This document shows positions 25,370 through 33,274 of a stretch of DNA of 64,000 nt, piece after piece. Under the pieces are notes generated by a model, which did no database searches, was not told where the DNA came from, and worked only from the letters and a program-made list of their open reading frames with translations. A program made the position numbers and the translations under genes. The DNA comes from CAZJUP01 sp964549275. Lineage in GTDB: Bacteria; Fidelibacterota; Marinisomatia; Marinisomatales; TCS55. How positions within the stretch are numbered: the stretch's first letter is position 1; each line of letters starts with the position of its first letter. The stretch covers positions 1-64,000 of the forward strand of contig CAZJUP010000002.1 in NCBI GenBank assembly GCA_964549275.1, read 5' to 3'.

Positions 25370-25693
25370 TTAATCCTTACTATTTTTATGTTGTTTGTAT
25401 TCTTGATGTAATTTAATAGCCTGTTCAATATCTTTCACTTGGCTCTTCTTCGTACCACCGCCAAACAGAATAATTAGCTTATTTCCATCTTTCGCCAAAT
25501 AAATCCTGTAACCGGGACCCCAATTAATTTTGTATTCCCCGATTCCTTGAAACCATTTAACGTTTGATAGATTACCAGTTTCCATTCGCGATAGTGCAAC
25601 AGCAACTTTTGCTGCTGCATGAGAATTCAGTTTATTAAACCATTTACTAAAAGGACTGGTACTATTTTCAGTAATATATTCTCTAATTACCAT
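25370..25693 (-). CDS. Type II toxin, RelE/ParE superfamily (HigB, Gp49-like)
   Basis: A 107-residue toxin. The pattern SKWFNKLNSHAAAKVAVALSRMETGN followed by VKWFQGIGEYKINWGPGYRIYLAK and LIILFGGGTKKSQVKDIEQAIKL (shown in parts) is the family's two helices plus a beta-sheet with the basic/aromatic GYRIY strand and the GGGTKKSQ turn. Relatives cleave mRNA at the ribosome. It is first in a two-gene operon with the antitoxin downstream. A GTAAC-N6-GTTAC inverted repeat lies 10 bases upstream of its start, a candidate operator. Confidence 0.85.
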   Translation of the reverse strand: MVIREYITENSTSPFSKWFNKLNSHAAAKVAVALSRMETGNLSNVKWFQGIGEYKINWGPGYRIYLAKDGNKLIILFGGGTKKSQVKDIEQAIKLHQEYKQHKNSKD

Positions 25694-25702
25694 AGGGGGA
25701 AG

Positions 25703-25718
25703 GTAACATAAAAGTTAC
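25703..25718. promoter_or_regulatory. Candidate operator of the toxin-antitoxin operon
   Basis: GTAAC-ATAAAA-GTTAC, a 5-bp inverted repeat just upstream of the toxin start, where TA repressor complexes commonly bind. Short, so chance is possible. Confidence 0.4.
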
Positions 25719-25762
25719 TATACACTCAATTGAATTATTGTATTTTTAATGATAAAATAAAG

Positions 25763-25792
25763 ACACTCAGTGAACCAGGGTTCACTGAGTGT
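25763..25792 (-). terminator. Intrinsic terminator of tRNA-Asp
   Basis: A perfect 13-bp stem, ACACTCAGTGAAC/GTTCACTGAGTGT, with a 4-base loop, begins 16 bases past the tRNA 3' end on the minus strand and is followed there by CTTTATTTTAT. Confidence 0.85.
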
Positions 25793-25807
25793 TACATCGG
25801 GAGACGA

Positions 25808-25884
25808 TGGCGGGACCGACGGGACTTGAACCCGCGACCTCCGGCTTGACAGGCCGGCGTTCTAACCATCTGAACTACGATCCC
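25808..25884 (-). tRNA. tRNA-Asp (anticodon GTC)
   Basis: The minus strand folds as a full cloverleaf: acceptor GGGATCG/CGGTCCC (one G-T pair), D-arm with GTTCAGATGGTTAGAAC, anticodon stem CCGGC/GCCGG with loop CTGTCAA giving anticodon GTC, T-loop TTCAAGT, discriminator G and an encoded CCA. Elongator tRNA for Asp codons. A terminator follows directly. Confidence 0.95.
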
Positions 25885-25925
25885 AATTTTTAATTAACTT
25901 ACTTTTAACAAAGCAGATTCAAGTC

Positions 25926-26046
25926 TTAGGGATTTCATCCGCAAAATTTTCAACATGTCAGGACGATCCCTATCCGCTGTACCGGGTAACCAACTGTCTG
26001 TCCTACAGAATTACGTTATGATCGGAAGTAGGCAGGCAATCCCTAA
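25926..26046. ncRNA. Candidate structured RNA between tRNA-Asp and the DUF3098 gene
   Basis: This 170-base gap has no ORF but clear long-range pairing: TTAGGGATT (25926-25934) with AATCCCTAA (26038-26046), and, stacked directly inside it, GTCTG-T-CCTAC (25996-26006) with GTAGGCAGGC (26028-26037), leaving one bulged T and one G-U. The long unpaired side and closing stem recall 6S-type RNAs, but no diagnostic motif of 6S, SRP RNA or tmRNA was found. The strand is undecided. Confidence 0.35.
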
Positions 26047-26056
26047 TGTAAAATAT

Positions 26057-26287
26057 CTATTTCTTTTTTCTGTAAATCAATGCTGCAGGAATCACAACCA
26101 CATAACCCAAAAAAAGTAATATAGGAGCCAGGGTTAAGCTTTTAAAGCTATTCACCGTTCCGGAAGCCATGACGGTATACCCCACTGCTAAAAGAATTAC
26201 GCCAATAACAAAAAGGATGTAATTCACTTTTCCAAAGGCCCATCCTTCAAATAAATGGATACTTTCCTTATCGTTTTTATGGCTCAT
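26057..26287 (-). CDS. DUF3098 small membrane protein
   Basis: A 76-residue protein with two hydrophobic helices. The sequence FGKVNYILFVIGVILLAVGY, then a GTVNSFKSLTLAP loop and a second helix LLFLGYVVVIPAALIY, ends in RKKK, the DUF3098 signature found mainly in Bacteroidota-type genomes. The ATG at 26287 is preferred to one 39 bases upstream, whose extra residues fall outside the family. In other genomes this gene often sits by cell-division or membrane genes; here it is divergent from mltG. Function unknown. Confidence 0.82.
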   Translation of the reverse strand: MSHKNDKESIHLFEGWAFGKVNYILFVIGVILLAVGYTVMASGTVNSFKSLTLAPILLFLGYVVVIPAALIYRKKK

Positions 26288-26435
26288 AGCGGCGGCAAAA
26301 TTACGGAATGATGGATCCCATACCAACCATTTTTATGCTTTATATAATAAGGACGACTTCTAATAGGCTTTCTAAAATGACTTGCTATAAGATTTGACTC
26401 ATGGGGGAACAGATTCTTAACTTCGCCCCCCGTAT

Positions 26436-27488
26436 ATGAAGGATGAACGTCATTTTCACCCTGATCGTAATTTTATAGGCGCCTCCGCAGCATTCGTCTT
26501 GGGACTTTTGCTGGCGTTTTACGCTCTTATATTGTTATGGCCACAGGGTAACCCTTACGATAGTGTGAAATTCAGCATTCCGAAAGGGGCATCATTAAAT
26601 GAAGTTAGTGCGGCGCTTTTTGATAAAAATATCATCCGGAATAAAAGGCTTTTTATCTTGGCCGTTAAAACTTTAGGCTATGAAAAAGATTTGCCGGCAG
26701 GGCGGTTTTACATAAAAGGTGCCCAATCTAATTTTGATATTATCGACCAATTGGTCCATGGGATGGCTGTCCAAAAGAAGATATCCATATTGGAGGGATG
26801 GACGATTGCTGATATTGCCAAAGAATTGGAAAAAAAACTGGAAATATCCAGAGAAGAATTCATTGATGTAACTCAAAGTCGAATGCTGTTATGGAAATGG
26901 GGAATTGACGGAGATTCCTTCGAGGGGTATTTATTTCCGGAAACCTACCGGTTTATGGAGGATGAAACTCCGATGCAGATTCTGAATAGACTTGTCAGGG
27001 AATATCAATCCAATATGACCGATGACATGAGGGAGCGAATGGATGAACTGGGAATGACCGAAAGAGAAATCATAACACTGGCTTCAATCATAGAGGGTGA
27101 GGCGATTTATAATAAAGAAAGACCGATTATTTCCGGTGTCTATCATAATCGCCTGAAAAGTGGGATGAAACTTCAAGCTGATCCCACTATCCAATACATA
27201 ATTGAGGGTGGTCCAAGGCGGCTGCTGAACAAAGATTTAAAAATTGATTCGCCTTATAATACATATACGAATTATGGATTGCCTCCTGGGCCGATTAATA
27301 ATCCCGGAAAAGAGTCAATCCTGGCCGCATTGTACCCGGCGGAGACAGCTTATGTCTATTTTGTTGCCAGAGGAGATGGGTATCATACCTTTTCGAAAAC
27401 ACGGGAAGAACATGACAAAGCCAAGAAGGAATTCCAGCGTATTCGACGAAAAGCAAGAAGAGAAAAAGCAAAAAGTAATTCAAATTAA
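26436..27488 (+). CDS. mltG: Endolytic murein transglycosylase MltG
   Basis: A 350-residue membrane-anchored lytic transglycosylase that cuts nascent glycan strands and so ends their polymerisation. There is one N-terminal TM helix (about 16-36), a LysM-like/YceG N-domain, and a catalytic domain with the Glu in LASIIEGEA (about 219), followed by RPIISGVYHNRL, MKLQADPTIQY and the GLPPGPINNPG motif, all typical. It is 12 bases upstream of pcrA and likely co-transcribed with it. The ATG is the first in frame and places the TM helix as expected. Confidence 0.94.
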   Translation: MKDERHFHPDRNFIGASAAFVLGLLLAFYALILLWPQGNPYDSVKFSIPKGASLNEVSAALFDKNIIRNKRLFILAVKTLGYEKDLPAGRFYIKGAQSNFDIIDQLVHGMAVQKKISILEGWTIADIAKELEKKLEISREEFIDVTQSRMLLWKWGIDGDSFEGYLFPETYRFMEDETPMQILNRLVREYQSNMTDDMRERMDELGMTEREIITLASIIEGEAIYNKERPIISGVYHNRLKSGMKLQADPTIQYIIEGGPRRLLNKDLKIDSPYNTYTNYGLPPGPINNPGKESILAALYPAETAYVYFVARGDGYHTFSKTREEHDKAKKEFQRIRRKARREKAKSNSN

Positions 27489-27499
27489 ATTAAGAGAAT

Positions 27500-29680
27500 A
27501 TGAGTAAACAAAGTTTAAATAAAGTCCAGAAAGCTGCAGTAGAGTCTGTGGGGAAGCCCGTTCTTATATTCGCCGGGGCCGGAAGCGGGAAAACCCGTGT
27601 TCTTACGCAAAAGATTGCCTATCTCATTAAAAAGGACCATGTTAAAGCTGAAAATATTTTAGCCGTAACCTTTACCAATAAGGCAGCCACGGAAATGAAA
27701 GCGCGAGTAGAAAAGCTGCTGAAAAAGAAAAGCACCTCGATTCAGATCGGAACCTTTCATTCCATTTGTGCCCGTGTTTTAAGAAAAGAAATTCATCATT
27801 TGGGCTACACACGGGATTTTGCTATTTACGATGTGCAAGACCAAACCTCCCTTTTAAAAGTCATTATGGAAAGGAAAGATATCCCCAAAAACTATCTTAC
27901 CCCTAAAACGGTTAAAAATGAAATAAGCTATTTCAAAAACAAATTGATCTCTTCTGAAGATGCCTATAAAAAAGCAAGGACCGTCATTGCCCGGACCATT
28001 GCTGAGTTATATGCCGATTACCAAAATGAACTGAAAAAGAATAATGCTGTAGACTTTGATGATCTGCTTCTTTTACCTTTGGATTTATTTGAAAAAAAAC
28101 AGGAAATATTGGAAAAGTACCAAAATTTATGGCAATATATTTTGGTGGATGAATATCAGGATACAAATAAACCTCAATTTCTTTTGGTAAGCAAATTAGC
28201 AGCTAAACATCGTCAGATTTGCGTGGTAGGAGATGATGACCAGTCCATTTATGGTTGGCGAGGGGCAGATATTCGAAATATTCTCGATTTTGAAAAAATA
28301 TTCGGTGATTGTGAAATATTTAAGCTGGAAAAGAATTACCGATCCAGCCGGTATATTCTGTCTGCAGCTTCAGAAGTGGTTAAAAATAATCAGGATAGAA
28401 CTGAAAAAGAACTTCAATCGGTTAAAGCCACTGGGGAAAGGTTAAGCCTCATAGAAACCAATGATGAAATGGAAGAAGCGGATGCCATAGTCAGTGCCCT
28501 GGAAAAGGAGATTAAGCTTCACAAAAGGCCATTTAGTCATTTTGCGATTCTCTATCGAACCAATGCTCAGTCCCGGGCTTTGGAAGACAGTTTTCGCCGG
28601 TCGGGGATTCCTTACAATATTGTTGGGGGAATTCGATTCTATGAACGAAAAGAAATAAAAGATATTTTATCCTATCTCAAATTGATTGTCAACCCTAAAG
28701 ATACAATTTCTCTCAGGCGCGTTATTAATTTTCCTCCAAGAGGGATTGGTATGAAAACAGTGGATAAATGTGTTAAGCAAGCCGAAGCTGATAAAAAAGA
28801 AATGCTGGAAATTCTAAATGTCCCTGAGGTCATGGACATTCGAGGGAAACAAGCAGATTCTTTAAAAGGGTTTTATGAGACTATCATAAAGTATAACCAA
28901 CTTATTCCTAAACTCAGCGCCGGTGAACTGATGAGAACTCTTGTAGAAGAAACCGGTATCGTGAAACATTATAAAGAAAGTTCGACTCCGGATGACCGGG
29001 AAAGATTAGAAAATGTTCATGAATTCTTGAATAGTGTTGACGAATTTATGACCCGAACCCCGGACGGAGACCTCAGTCAATTCCTAGAAGAAGTATCCTT
29101 ATTGACGGATATTGATCAATGGAATGATGAATCAAACCGGGTGACTCTCATGACGCTTCACTCTTCGAAAGGGTTGGAATTTCCAGTGGTTTTTATCGCC
29201 GGGCTGGAGGATGGATTATTTCCTCTTTATAGCACCTTAGAAGACCAGGCGAAACTAGAGGAAGAACGACGGCTATTTTATGTGGGATTAACCCGAGCCA
29301 TGAATAAAGTCTATTTGTTATATGCAAATCACAGGAGAAGACTTGGCGCCGAAGATCTTTATGGCATGGTGTCTCGATTTATTCATGAAGTGCCGGAAGA
29401 TAATCTGGAAAAAGTCTCCTTTAGTTCTGCTATGACTAAAAAAGTGGTCAAGTCCAGAGCCGGAACAACCAAAATTAAGGTCAGCCGGACCGTAACAACT
29501 TTCGACGATTTTAAAGTCGGTGATTACGTCGAACATGCTATATTTGGTGTTGGAAAAATCATGGCCTTAAGCGGACAGGGGGAAAACCAACGTGTCGGCG
29601 TCGTTTTTAAAGATGGATTAAAGAAGAAACTGATCGTTAAATTCGCGAATCTGAAAAAAGTCGCTGCTCCACCAGTTTAA
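27500..29680 (+). CDS. pcrA: ATP-dependent DNA helicase PcrA/UvrD
   Basis: A 726-residue SF1A 3'-5' helicase for excision repair, replication restart and transcription-coupled repair. Motif Q at the N-terminus (LNKVQKAAVES), Walker A GAGSGKTRVL (about 27), Walker B with VDEYQDTN, motif III GDDDQSIYGWRGAD, motif V TLMTLHSSKGLEFPVVFI and motif VI RRLFYVGLTRA are all present. The C-terminal 50 residues (DFKVGDYVEHAIFGVGKI) form the Tudor-like domain that contacts RNA polymerase and marks the PcrA/UvrD branch. Normal length, intact. Confidence 0.95.
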   Translation: MSKQSLNKVQKAAVESVGKPVLIFAGAGSGKTRVLTQKIAYLIKKDHVKAENILAVTFTNKAATEMKARVEKLLKKKSTSIQIGTFHSICARVLRKEIHHLGYTRDFAIYDVQDQTSLLKVIMERKDIPKNYLTPKTVKNEISYFKNKLISSEDAYKKARTVIARTIAELYADYQNELKKNNAVDFDDLLLLPLDLFEKKQEILEKYQNLWQYILVDEYQDTNKPQFLLVSKLAAKHRQICVVGDDDQSIYGWRGADIRNILDFEKIFGDCEIFKLEKNYRSSRYILSAASEVVKNNQDRTEKELQSVKATGERLSLIETNDEMEEADAIVSALEKEIKLHKRPFSHFAILYRTNAQSRALEDSFRRSGIPYNIVGGIRFYERKEIKDILSYLKLIVNPKDTISLRRVINFPPRGIGMKTVDKCVKQAEADKKEMLEILNVPEVMDIRGKQADSLKGFYETIIKYNQLIPKLSAGELMRTLVEETGIVKHYKESSTPDDRERLENVHEFLNSVDEFMTRTPDGDLSQFLEEVSLLTDIDQWNDESNRVTLMTLHSSKGLEFPVVFIAGLEDGLFPLYSTLEDQAKLEEERRLFYVGLTRAMNKVYLLYANHRRRLGAEDLYGMVSRFIHEVPEDNLEKVSFSSAMTKKVVKSRAGTTKIKVSRTVTTFDDFKVGDYVEHAIFGVGKIMALSGQGENQRVGVVFKDGLKKKLIVKFANLKKVAAPPV

Positions 29681-29738
29681 TTTCAAGAATTCTCTCCATA
29701 TTTTTCTTTTATATCATTAGAATATCCTTTAATTTCTT

Positions 29739-29753
29739 TGAGACTCATTCTCA
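29739..29753. promoter_or_regulatory. Fur-box-like palindrome upstream of fur-feo
   Basis: TGAGACTCATTCTCA is a 7-1-7 inverted repeat with one mismatched pair (TGAGAcT c AtTCTCA), the layout of Fur boxes. It ends 15 bases before the fur ATG, where a bound repressor would block transcription of fur, feoA and feoB. Confidence 0.55.
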
Positions 29754-29768
29754 ATAAGTGGTATCTTT

Positions 29769-30191
29769 ATGGATAAAGGAATTGAATTAAAACAAATTCT
29801 CAAAAATGAGGGGCTCCGGTATACCCAGCAGAGGCAGGCAATTTGGGATGAAATTCGCATGACAAATGATCACCGGGATGCAGAAGAAATATACCTTGCG
29901 CTAAGGCAGGAAGGATTAAATGTTTCCAGGGCCACGGTGTATAGGACCATTGATGTATTGGTTAAAAACAAAATGGTTCGAAAATTGGATATTGGAAACG
30001 GTCCTTCTCAGTACGAGAATAAAATGAATGAATCTCATCATGACCACATTATCTGCATTGAATGTGGTAAAATTGAAGAGTTTTTAAATCATGAAATTGA
30101 AACACTTCAGGACAAGGTAGCGGCCTCAAAAGGGTTTAAACTGGTTCGCCACATCCATCAATTGTACGGTCAGTGTTCGGAGTGCGGATAG
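29769..30191 (+). CDS. fur: Fur family metal-dependent repressor
   Basis: A 140-residue regulator: winged helix about 1-80 (RYTQQRQAIWDEI, VSRATVYRTIDVLVK as recognition helix) and a C-terminal dimerisation/metal domain with HHDHIICIECGKIEEF and CSECG near the end, providing the CxxC structural zinc site and the His/Glu regulatory site. It heads the feo operon: feoA starts 2 bases after its stop. Iron-responsive Fur is the likeliest type given the neighbours; Zur or PerR would be the alternatives. Probably autoregulated through the palindrome at 29739. Confidence 0.9.
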   Translation: MDKGIELKQILKNEGLRYTQQRQAIWDEIRMTNDHRDAEEIYLALRQEGLNVSRATVYRTIDVLVKNKMVRKLDIGNGPSQYENKMNESHHDHIICIECGKIEEFLNHEIETLQDKVAASKGFKLVRHIHQLYGQCSECG

Positions 30192-30193
30192 GA

Positions 30194-30415
30194 ATGGCTC
30201 TGGGGGAGCTCCAACCGGGACAAATGGCCAGAATTATCGGGTTTTCAGGGACTCTTGACTTGCAGTCCAGATTAGTGGAAATGGGTTTGCTGAATGGAAC
30301 ACCGGTCCGACTCATCAAAAAAGCACCATTTAATGGTCCGATAGAAATAAAAGTCCGGGGATATTATGTCTCTATCCGAATGAAGGATGCCATGCATATC
30401 CTCATAGAAAAATGA
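30194..30415 (+). CDS. feoA: Ferrous iron transport protein A
   Basis: A 73-residue SH3-like protein (MALGELQPGQMARIIGFSG, LVEMGLLNGTPVRLI, IEIKVRGYYVSIRM), an accessory of FeoB at the cytoplasmic face. The ATG at 30194 with AGGA upstream is preferred over an upstream GTG (30173) that overlaps fur. The stop overlaps the feoB ATG (ATGA), so the two are translationally coupled. Confidence 0.92.
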   Translation: MALGELQPGQMARIIGFSGTLDLQSRLVEMGLLNGTPVRLIKKAPFNGPIEIKVRGYYVSIRMKDAMHILIEK

Positions 30416-32586
30416 ACCACTCTCAACTATCCGCTCCCTCAACGGAAGTTGTGTATACTGAACAACCACCGTCTTTGGCTGCCCTTGTAGGGAATCCCAA
30501 TTCAGGGAAGACCGCCATTTTTAATCTTCTGACAGGATTAAACCAAAAAGTATCCAATTACCCAGGGATTACTGTTGAGAAAAAAATAGGTTGGATTAAA
30601 GGAATAGACCGTGAACAGTATCAATTATTGGATCTCCCGGGTACGTACAGCATTACACCGGAATCTTTTGATGAACGAATCGTAGCAGAACAGGTTGTAC
30701 AATGGGTTCATGGAAAAGACACTCCGTCCGTGATTATTTCTGTGGTGGATGCCTCAAACCTGAGCCGAAACCTCTACTTAACAACTCAACTGCTGGATTT
30801 AGGCCTCCCGGTTATCGTAGCCTTAAACATGATGGATAGGATTGAAGGAAAAAATCTGAAAATAGATTCCCAGTCTCTCAAAGAAAAGTTAGGTGCTGCA
30901 GACGTTATCCCTCTCTCCGCAAAGGAAGGGTGGGGGTTGAAAGAATTAAAGACGGCTGTCAAGGAAAACATGGGCAAAAAAATAAATTCATCAGAATTCC
31001 CTCTAAAACGGGAAAAGAGAATTATTGAATCACTTTTGCCTATTGAATCGTTTTTTTCTCATGAACTGGGATATGCCCCTCGGTTGGCTAAGGCTCAGGC
31101 ACTACGGCTGGTTACCCGTCCATCCGCTTTGGAGCCGTACCAGGATCATGGTCAATCCCCTCTCTCTCAGAGTCAAGTTGAAGCCCTTAAAAATCTTCGG
31201 GAAAAAAGTTTAAAGCGTTTAGACACAGTATCCATTCCCCACCGAACTTTAGAAGCAACGTTGAGATATGAATGGATTGATCATATTTTAAAAGGGATTC
31301 AGTTTTCGGACGAAGTTATATCCGAATCGCCTTCAAGAAGTGAAAATGCAGATAGGGTGCTGACGCACCGGGTAGGCGGACCCCTGATTTTTGTAGCAGT
31401 ACTCTATTTTATTTTTCAATCTATTTTTACTTGGGCGGCTTCGCCCATGGAGTGGATTGACAGCGGCGTCTCTTGGATTGCACAATTTATTTTACACCTT
31501 ATGCCAGAGGGGATGTTGAGAGATATTCTCGTAGAGGGGGTTATAGGTGGTGTAGGTGCTATAGTGATCTTTCTGCCCCAGATTCTTATCCTTGTATTTT
31601 TTCTCACTTTGTTGGAAGATTCCGGATATATGGCCCGTGTGGCGTTTATGCTGGATCAATTTATGACAAAAATCGGTCTCCACGGCAGGTCAGTTTTACC
31701 TCTTATGAGCGGATATGCCTGTGCCATCCCGGGGATTATGGCCACCAGAACCATCGACAGTTGGAAAGAAAGATTGGTAACCATTCTTATTCTGCCGCTC
31801 ATGAGCTGTAGTGCACGACTGCCTGTATATGCCCTGATGATTGGTGCATTTATCCCGGCAAAAACTGTAGGAGGGATTTTTAGCCTTCAGGGGCTCACCT
31901 TAGTTTTTATGTATTTTTTGGGAACGGTGACGGCCATTATTTTGGCAAAAGTATTCAGCCGTTTTATCACATTAAAGGGATCCTCTTCTTTTGTTATGGA
32001 ATTGCCGCCATATCGGATCCCTATTTTACGGTCTGTATTTCGACAGGTATACATCCGTGGTAAACTTTTTGTTGTGAATGCAGGAAAAATCATTATGGCG
32101 ATTTCCATCGTTCTTTGGTTTTTAGCTTCATTTCCGAAAGTGGACACTGTTGAAGGGAATCCCATTCATCACAGCTATGCCGGAAAAATTGGACATGCTG
32201 TAGAACCATTAATCAAACCTTTAGGATTTGATTGGAAAATTGGAATAGGGCTCATTACCTCCTTCGCAGCCCGGGAGGTTGTAGTCAGTACATTAGCCAC
32301 CATTTACAATGTAGCTGACGGTGGGGAAGATGTGGTTAATTTATCTGAGGCAATGAAAAAGGATTTGAACCCAGAATCGGGGCTTCCTTCCTATTCACCG
32401 CTCATGGCTTTAGCCCTCATGGTTTTTTATGTGTATGCTGCACAATGTATGGCAACTTTTGCCATTGTACGGAACGAAACCAACTCGTGGCGGTGGCCCC
32501 TCTTTATGATTTTTTATATGACAGGGTTGGCTTATGGAGCAGCTCTCCTGGTTTATCAGGGAGGCCAGGCTTTGGGGCTGGGATAA
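30412..32586 (+). CDS. feoB: Ferrous iron transporter FeoB
   Basis: A 724-residue Fe2+ importer. The N-terminal G domain (about 20-190) has G1 GNPNSGKTAIFN, G2 NYPGITVE, G3 DLPGTYS, G4 NMMD and G5 LSAKEG. A helical GDI-like segment follows, and then the membrane part with two Gate domains; MSGYACAIPGIMATRTI and the CSARLPVYALMIGAF core carry the conserved Cys residues. It is of usual length. A Cys-containing accessory gene starts 1 base after its stop. Probably repressed by Fur with iron. Confidence 0.96.
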   Translation: MNHSQLSAPSTEVVYTEQPPSLAALVGNPNSGKTAIFNLLTGLNQKVSNYPGITVEKKIGWIKGIDREQYQLLDLPGTYSITPESFDERIVAEQVVQWVHGKDTPSVIISVVDASNLSRNLYLTTQLLDLGLPVIVALNMMDRIEGKNLKIDSQSLKEKLGAADVIPLSAKEGWGLKELKTAVKENMGKKINSSEFPLKREKRIIESLLPIESFFSHELGYAPRLAKAQALRLVTRPSALEPYQDHGQSPLSQSQVEALKNLREKSLKRLDTVSIPHRTLEATLRYEWIDHILKGIQFSDEVISESPSRSENADRVLTHRVGGPLIFVAVLYFIFQSIFTWAASPMEWIDSGVSWIAQFILHLMPEGMLRDILVEGVIGGVGAIVIFLPQILILVFFLTLLEDSGYMARVAFMLDQFMTKIGLHGRSVLPLMSGYACAIPGIMATRTIDSWKERLVTILILPLMSCSARLPVYALMIGAFIPAKTVGGIFSLQGLTLVFMYFLGTVTAIILAKVFSRFITLKGSSSFVMELPPYRIPILRSVFRQVYIRGKLFVVNAGKIIMAISIVLWFLASFPKVDTVEGNPIHHSYAGKIGHAVEPLIKPLGFDWKIGIGLITSFAAREVVVSTLATIYNVADGGEDVVNLSEAMKKDLNPESGLPSYSPLMALALMVFYVYAAQCMATFAIVRNETNSWRWPLFMIFYMTGLAYGAALLVYQGGQALGLG

Positions 32587-32587
32587 A

Positions 32588-32752
32588 ATGGATATTCAGA
32601 CTCTTTTGGCCATGGTGTTAGGGGTTGGTGCTTTCATTGTCGTTATCCGGACGATTGCACGGCAATTGAAACAGCCTGAAACAGATCCAAAATGTGAAGA
32701 GTGTCCTGTCCCCGAATTTATGGAAAAATCCAAAAAGAAAAACTCAGATTAG
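32588..32752 (+). CDS. FeoB-associated Cys-rich small membrane protein
   Basis: A 54-residue protein with one TM helix (LLAMVLGVGAFIVVIRTI) and a cytosolic tail with CEECPVPEF. This is the small FeoB-associated protein type found at the end of many feo operons in place of FeoC. It starts 1 base after the feoB stop; an earlier in-frame ATG lies within feoB and is rejected. Its last 9 bases overlap the end of the opposing GNAT gene. The CxxC may sense or pass iron; this is not established. Confidence 0.75.
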   Translation: MDIQTLLAMVLGVGAFIVVIRTIARQLKQPETDPKCEECPVPEFMEKSKKKNSD

Positions 32753-33223
32753 GGAAAGAGACATTTCAATATTGTTTTGAGTGATTTTACCTGTTTCCTG
32801 AAATCCGTACCCTGTATATAGATGAAAAGCCGGTTTATTATTCGGAAAAACTCTGAGTGTCAGAGTACCAACACCGGCATTTTTGGCAACTGAAACCGCT
32901 TTGTCCAGAATAGATATTCCCAGCCCTTTTTTACGATAGGCTTTATCAATAAAAACATGAAATAAATGAGCGTTGTCTGTATTGAGGTGGAGGCTTAGAC
33001 TAAACATTCCGATAATCCAATGTTCATCTTTTAAGATAAAGGGATGGACCTGAGGAGTGGAATAGGACGTAGCTAACCACTTTTTAAATTGAAACGGATA
33101 CCTTATCCGGGGATCGGTGAGGTTAAGGTCTTTGGGGTTCTGGAACCACCGCTTTAAACAGGCTTCCATAATTCGAGCCTGTTTGGGATTGGCATAGGAT
33201 ATTTCTTCAAAATGAGTTGGCAT
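32744..33223 (-). CDS. GNAT family N-acetyltransferase
   Basis: A 159-residue acetyl-CoA-dependent acyltransferase. Motif A with the acetyl-CoA pyrophosphate loop reads AYRKKGLGISILDKAV (about 95-110), preceded by the beta4 strand FHVFIDKAY and followed by TLTLRVFPNNKPAFHLYTGYGFQETG, the usual N-x-x-A-x-x-x-Y-x-x-x-G-F ending. The substrate cannot be told. It is convergent with the feo operon (9-base overlap) and divergent from the YhaM-like gene with only 51 bases between starts. Confidence 0.88.
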   Translation of the reverse strand: MPTHFEEISYANPKQARIMEACLKRWFQNPKDLNLTDPRIRYPFQFKKWLATSYSTPQVHPFILKDEHWIIGMFSLSLHLNTDNAHLFHVFIDKAYRKKGLGISILDKAVSVAKNAGVGTLTLRVFPNNKPAFHLYTGYGFQETGKITQNNIEMSLSLI

Positions 33224-33274
33224 TGTCGATCTTCAATCAGTTTGTTGTAAGTTCTTCGGTAAAATTTAGAACAT

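Noticed and set aside
25926..26046. Signal recognition particle RNA
   Set aside because: The conserved GGUCAGGNCCGGAAGGAAGCAG-type core (here in part) is absent on both strands, so I kept it only as an unclassified candidate.
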